A program made the position numbers and the translations under genes. A DNA stretch of 64,000 nucleotides, taken from assembly GCA_020205615.1 (NCBI GenBank), contig CM035151.1, positions 18,856,070 to 18,920,069 of the forward strand, in the 5' to 3' direction. Below the pieces are notes generated by a model, which saw nothing but the letters and a program-made list of their open reading frames with translations, ran no database searches and had not been told where the DNA came from. Positions within the stretch are counted from its first letter, which is position 1; each line of letters begins with the position of its first letter. Of this stretch, positions 60,477-64,000 are shown in pieces. The stretch is from Panax quinquefolius. Taxonomy: Eukaryota; Streptophyta; Magnoliopsida; Apiales; Araliaceae.

Positions 60477-61263
60477 CAATTATTATTATAAATATTATTG
60501 TTCAAATATATCATATTCTATTTGATAAGTTGTTTCTAAGCTTTGTTGGAAGAACGATTCACCTCACATCAATCCATCACTAATGTAGTGCATACCTGTG
60601 TAGACTGTCAACAAGCATGTTGGATCATCTCTTTACCTAAATGATTAACATGTTGAGTTAAAGTTTCACTATACATATTAGGGCAAAGGTGCAAAAAAAA
60701 CCCATGTGGTTTACCCCGAAGTTCCACTTACAACCTGATTTTTTTTTTTCAAAAGTACATTTGACGTTACAAATTTCAGGCTAACTTTGTCCCTCCTGTT
60801 AAAAAAAGTGACAGCTAGACAAACGGATGTTAGTTTATTTCTGAACAAGTGACATGTGGACAAAAGTGTGACATGGCAAAGAAAAAAAAAACATCAGATA
60901 AAATATTTGTTTTCTCTCTCCCATCTTCTTCCTCTATTCTCTCTCCTCCTTCTTCCTTACCAAATTTCCATTCCTAGAGGCATGAATGAGAGTTACAAAG
61001 GATGTTGTATGATTTCTTCAGATCTAGATCTGCGTTCGACTACAGATCTTATTGTGTTGTGAATCGGCGTGGGATGGTGGTGTGAGATGATGGTGATGGT
61101 GTTGAGATCTGATCTGTGATCAGATCAGATCTATGACAGTGGCTTGGAAGCTTTTGATCGGAAAATATGGATGTTTCGATCGAGTACTTCTGACAACTTC
61201 GATCTATTAACTATTGTTGAACTACGGCCCCACCGCTGAGTCGTCGTAAAACCCTAGTAACTC
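60477..61263 (+). repeat. Tandem unit 3 (truncated)
   Basis: Matches units 1 and 2 up to AAACCCTAGTAACTC and then breaks off into unrelated AT-rich DNA. It holds a 28-bp palindrome (61105-61132). Confidence 0.85.
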
Positions 61264-61380
61264 GATCGAAACATATTTGTTATTTTAAAATATAAGATTA
61301 TTATTAATTTTTTAAAATATTTTTAAATTTAAATTTAAAATATACTTCTTTAGTTTTAGTTAATACAATGATAAATATTA
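61264..61380. other. AT-rich spacer
   Basis: Low-complexity TTTAAATTTAAAT-type sequence between tandem unit 3 and a MITE. Confidence 0.5.
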
Positions 61381-61641
61381 CAGTCTTTGTTCAAAATTAT
61401 AAGATTAATATTGACTTTATAAAAGTCAATTTGAGATATTTTTAATTTAAAATTGATATGATCAATCCATTTAAGTTTTGAAAACAATAAATCTTATAAC
61501 TAGTAGAATTTTTTAGGTAGTTTATGATATTTATAGTTGTATTGACTTAAACTAAATGAATTCATGTCAAATTTAAGTTTGAAATTGTTTAATATCGACT
61601 CTAAAAAGGTCAATACTAATCTTATTATTTGAAACGAGGAG
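61381..61641. mobile_element. Stowaway-like MITE (261 bp)
   Basis: The left end CAGTCTTTGTTCAAAATTAT and onward (AAGATTAATATTGAC) is inverted at the right end (GTCAATACTAATCTTATTAT, then TTGAAACGAGGAG). TA dinucleotides flank both ends (61379-61380 and 61642-61643), as expected for Tc1/mariner-type Stowaway elements. Non-coding. Confidence 0.55.
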
Positions 61642-62338
61642 TATAAATTATTTAAAAGTTTTATTCAGTATAAATTTCTTATCTCATTTTTGTAATAAGT
61701 CACCTCAATTTTGAGTTTAAAAATATTTTAAGTTAAATTTAAAAAGTCAATAATGATCTTATGATTTGAAACAGAAAAAATTTATATTTTCATTATAACA
61801 ATTCTATTAACAAAAATCGAATGAATTTATATGAATGTAAAATTTTACTCCCTTCATCCTCAAAAGAATGACCTGAGTATATTTTTCACACAGATTAAGA
61901 AAAGTAAAATATAAGGAAATGAGCTGAAAATTAACCCGAAAATTCGAGCAAGATTTGGATTCAATACTTAAATGAGTTGAATCCATTTTGATACTCGAAC
62001 ACTTATACAAGTTGAATATGAGTTGCTTACTGTTCACTTTTTTAGAGTATCAAATTTTTATTTCCTCACTAAATATTCTTACTCGATATAAGTTCGTTGA
62101 TCCTAATTAAGCGTATATAATATGACAAAAAGGGGTAATACTCTACTGTGGTTGTCCATATTTAAGTATTATCCCACTAAACTTTAAAAAAAAAAAAAAT
62201 TGGCACACTAAACTTTTTAAAAGTTATTAATCGGCCATTCAGTCTAATTTGTGGGATGGACGTCAAATAAGTTATCCTATTTTCACACGTGGCTTTTCAA
62301 AGAAAAATGAACAAACAGATAAATGTTGACATGACTAA
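61642..62338. other. AT-rich intergenic sequence
   Basis: A second MITE-end-like segment (GTCAATAATGATCTTATGAT, about 61,746-61,765) and a CTCCCTTCATCCTCAAAAGA segment at about 61,850 resemble Stowaway ends, but I could not pair them. No gene seen. Confidence 0.45.
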
Positions 62339-62712
62339 GGGGGTGTTTGTTTAGAAGTCGAATGAATTGAAATTGAATCGAAATACCGAATCGATCAATA
62401 CGCGTTGTTTTAGTCCTGAATGACTAAATTCCAGTAAGATGACTAAATTTGAATGGCTAAGTCGGATTTTTTTAATTTGAACGAAAGAAATTTAATGAAG
62501 TAAAAAAAAAATTAAAAATTTTAATTTTTAAAAAAAAATATTTACTATTATATTAAGCAATATTAAATAAATTTACAATAATTTTGAATTTTTTTCAAAG
62601 GGGTAAAATAATAAAGTTTTGTCATATGTCAATTATCAAACAGTTTTTTTCATTTAGATTCAGATTTAGCTCATTAAGATTCAGATTCATTCAATTTTTA
62701 TCAAACACTCCC
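62339..62712. mobile_element. Tourist/Harbinger-like MITE (374 bp)
   Basis: Ends GGGGGTGTTTG ... CAAACACTCCC are inverted repeats with one mismatch, flanked by TAA at 62336-62338 and 62713-62715. No coding capacity. Confidence 0.65.
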
Positions 62713-63354
62713 TAAATTGGCTAATCAGTTGATTCCAACATGGATTGGGCGGGAGAAAGGAAATGAAAGAAAGAGACCGATTGATTGTGTTAGGGCTCAA
62801 AAGTGTACATTTGTCTCAGAAGAAAGCAACAAAGAAGGTGAGGGTTGGGGGTGACATAAAGAGACGAGTAATTCTTTACAAAAGCTTGATTTGAATCTTC
62901 TACAAAAGCATGCAAGTTTGAAATCATCGATTTAATGTTGTTTATTTGCACCCCTTTTTGTCGAAAGCAAAGTTATGGTGGGGTTTTCCTACAAAAGTTG
63001 TCACTGTACTAGTTTAAACTAATATATTGTACTTTAAAAAATGAAACAAAGTGTATTTAACTAGTTTAAGATACTCATAGTAACTCTTTCAAATATGTTA
63101 AACTAGGTGCATTATGTTATTTTTGGACCAATACTAAGAAGAAATAAGGTGAAAAATATATGTGATCTTCTTTTATGTAGAAAATATGTTGTATGTATCA
63201 GAGATTTTATTTCCCACAAAAAATCTACGTAAACTTAATAAATAACACTCGTTGAACATCTGAAGTATAAAGCTAGATTAAGGTTTGTTATCTTGACATG
63301 CATTCAAACAGAATCTTGCATTTTATGTTAGAAAGGAACAGAGTTTTACATCTT
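62713..63354. other. Intergenic / 3' region of the right-end gene
   Basis: No gene recognised; presumably contains the 3'UTR of the minus-strand gene at the right edge. Confidence 0.45.
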
Positions 63355-63708
63355 TCATTCTCTGCTGCTGCATGGCAGATCTTTACCATCAGAGCCCCCA
63401 GTCCAATCACTTGCTAGTCTTGGAACTTCTTCACTTGCTTTGCTCCTTGTTCTTGTGGAAAGGGGGTGATCATTTTCTTGAGGTTGAGAGTGGTTCTTCT
63501 TTGAGAATTGGGTGGCAGCCGCTCGTGCACCAGATATGGCCGCAGCAAGTCTTGGTGATTTCTCCATTTCAAATGCACCAGACCTATCTATGTAAGCAAC
63601 ACGTGATCCGGGCTTTGAAGAGAAACGATCTTGTGGATTTGGAACTGGAAACTTAACTGGTAGCGGGGCTTGTACTGGTGAAAGGCCTCTGACTGCTGAA
63701 TTGAATAT
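63355..63708 (-). CDS. Last coding exon of an unrecognised plant protein
   Basis: The exon follows a T-rich acceptor (TTTTCAAG, AG at 63709-63710) and ends at TGA (63355-63357). It encodes about 117 residues: IFNSAVRGLSPVQAPLPVKF, then PVPNPQDRFSSKPGSRVAYI, DRSGAFEMEKSPRLAAAISG, ARAAATQFSKK, and a hydrophilic tail rich in Ser, Arg and Glu. Composition is far less AT-biased than the surroundings and phase matches the exon upstream, so it is a real gene end. No domain or transmembrane segment is evident. I cannot name the family. Confidence 0.75.
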   Translation of the reverse strand: MFNSAVRGLSPVQAPLPVKFPVPNPQDRFSSKPGSRVAYIDRSGAFEMEKSPRLAAAISGARAAATQFSKKNHSQPQENDHPLSTRTRSKASEEVPRLASDWTGGSDGKDLPCSSRE

Positions 63709-63821
63709 CTTGAAAATTTCCACAAAAACAAAATAAAAACCAAGTAAATAATAAGAACACTCAGAATTGGAACATAACCAAATAAGAAAAAATGAATCAT
63801 CTGGTAGCTTTCTTCTTTTAC

Positions 63822-63881
63822 CTTTCTCTCCAAATTATAAACGCCTTGATACCCCCTCATTTCAAATGGCACAATCAATTT
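63822..63881 (-). CDS. Penultimate exon of the same unrecognised protein (60 bp)
   Basis: Bounded by an acceptor GTGCAG (after 63,881 in minus sense) and a donor GAAAG|GTAAAAG (63815-63821). It encodes exactly 20 residues, KLIVPFEMRGYQGVYNLERK, in phase 0 with the next exon. Intron 63,709-63,821 is 113 bp. Upstream exons lie beyond the window or in 63,882-64,000, which shows only intron-like T-rich sequence on the minus strand. Confidence 0.68.
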
Positions 63882-64000
63882 CTGCACTCGTGAAAACTTA
63901 TTCCTTTAATATATCCACAGAAACATACTGAACCATCACTACTCAACAGTTCAGTGTATCGAAACAAGAAACTAAAAGCTGAATGAAATTTTAAACCTGT

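Noticed and set aside
1..64000. tRNA, rRNA, organelle insertions or bacterial genes
   Set aside because: No cloverleaf-like segment, rRNA core or organelle gene was recognised. The tRNA-like TGGTATCAGAGC words are retrotransposon primer-binding sites.

Overview
This window looks like nuclear DNA of a flowering plant, probably a eudicot. It is very AT-rich and carries an F-box/FBA gene, exons with plant-style GT-AG introns, a class B acid phosphatase (VSP-like) exon, LTR retrotransposons primed by initiator-Met tRNA, and Tourist- and Stowaway-like MITEs. I saw no bacterial operons, tRNA, rRNA or organelle genes. The species cannot be told from the sequence.

Left part (1-17,200): a possible small terminal exon (148-333, minus), then a large non-coding AT-rich block built on the heptamer GGTTACT. 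The heptamer is mostly on the plus strand from about 1,260 to 3,700 and mostly as its complement AGTAACC from about 3,716 to 15,640. A complete but dead 10.2-kb Ty3/gypsy chromovirus (element A, minus strand, 4606-14807) sits in the second half of that block. A direct repeat of about 160-190 bp flanks the whole block (470-655 and 16,370-16,530).

Middle (17,200-32,200): the only intact protein gene, an F-box/FBA gene (17,632-18,813, plus) with a likely 5'UTR intron. Downstream are LTR-derived sequence with a 430-bp tandem duplication and a covarying GAAA-loop hairpin, a 1.34-kb Tourist/Harbinger-like element (25,382-26,722), a truncated acid phosphatase exon (27,690-27,968, minus), and a promoter-like region with a 38-bp palindrome (30,758-30,795).

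Right (31,000-61,300): three tandem units of about 0.8-1.15 kb, interrupted by a 27.3-kb nested retrotransposon complex. Element B (minus, 32,200-59,542, exact AATTA target duplication) has only 1.1 kb of internal sequence. Its left LTR is interrupted by element C (chromovirus, plus, 32,747-42,686) and its right LTR by element D (Ty1/copia, minus, 47,110-56,703). D contains an inverted duplication of its own RNase H-PPT-LTR end.

Far right (61,300-64,000): a Stowaway-like MITE, a small Tourist-like MITE, and the last two exons of a plant protein I do not recognise (minus strand, running off the window). None of the retroelements can encode working proteins. Their damage is of two kinds: transition-type nonsense and catalytic-site changes in A, and dense small indels, often at CpG-containing spots, in C and between LTR pairs.
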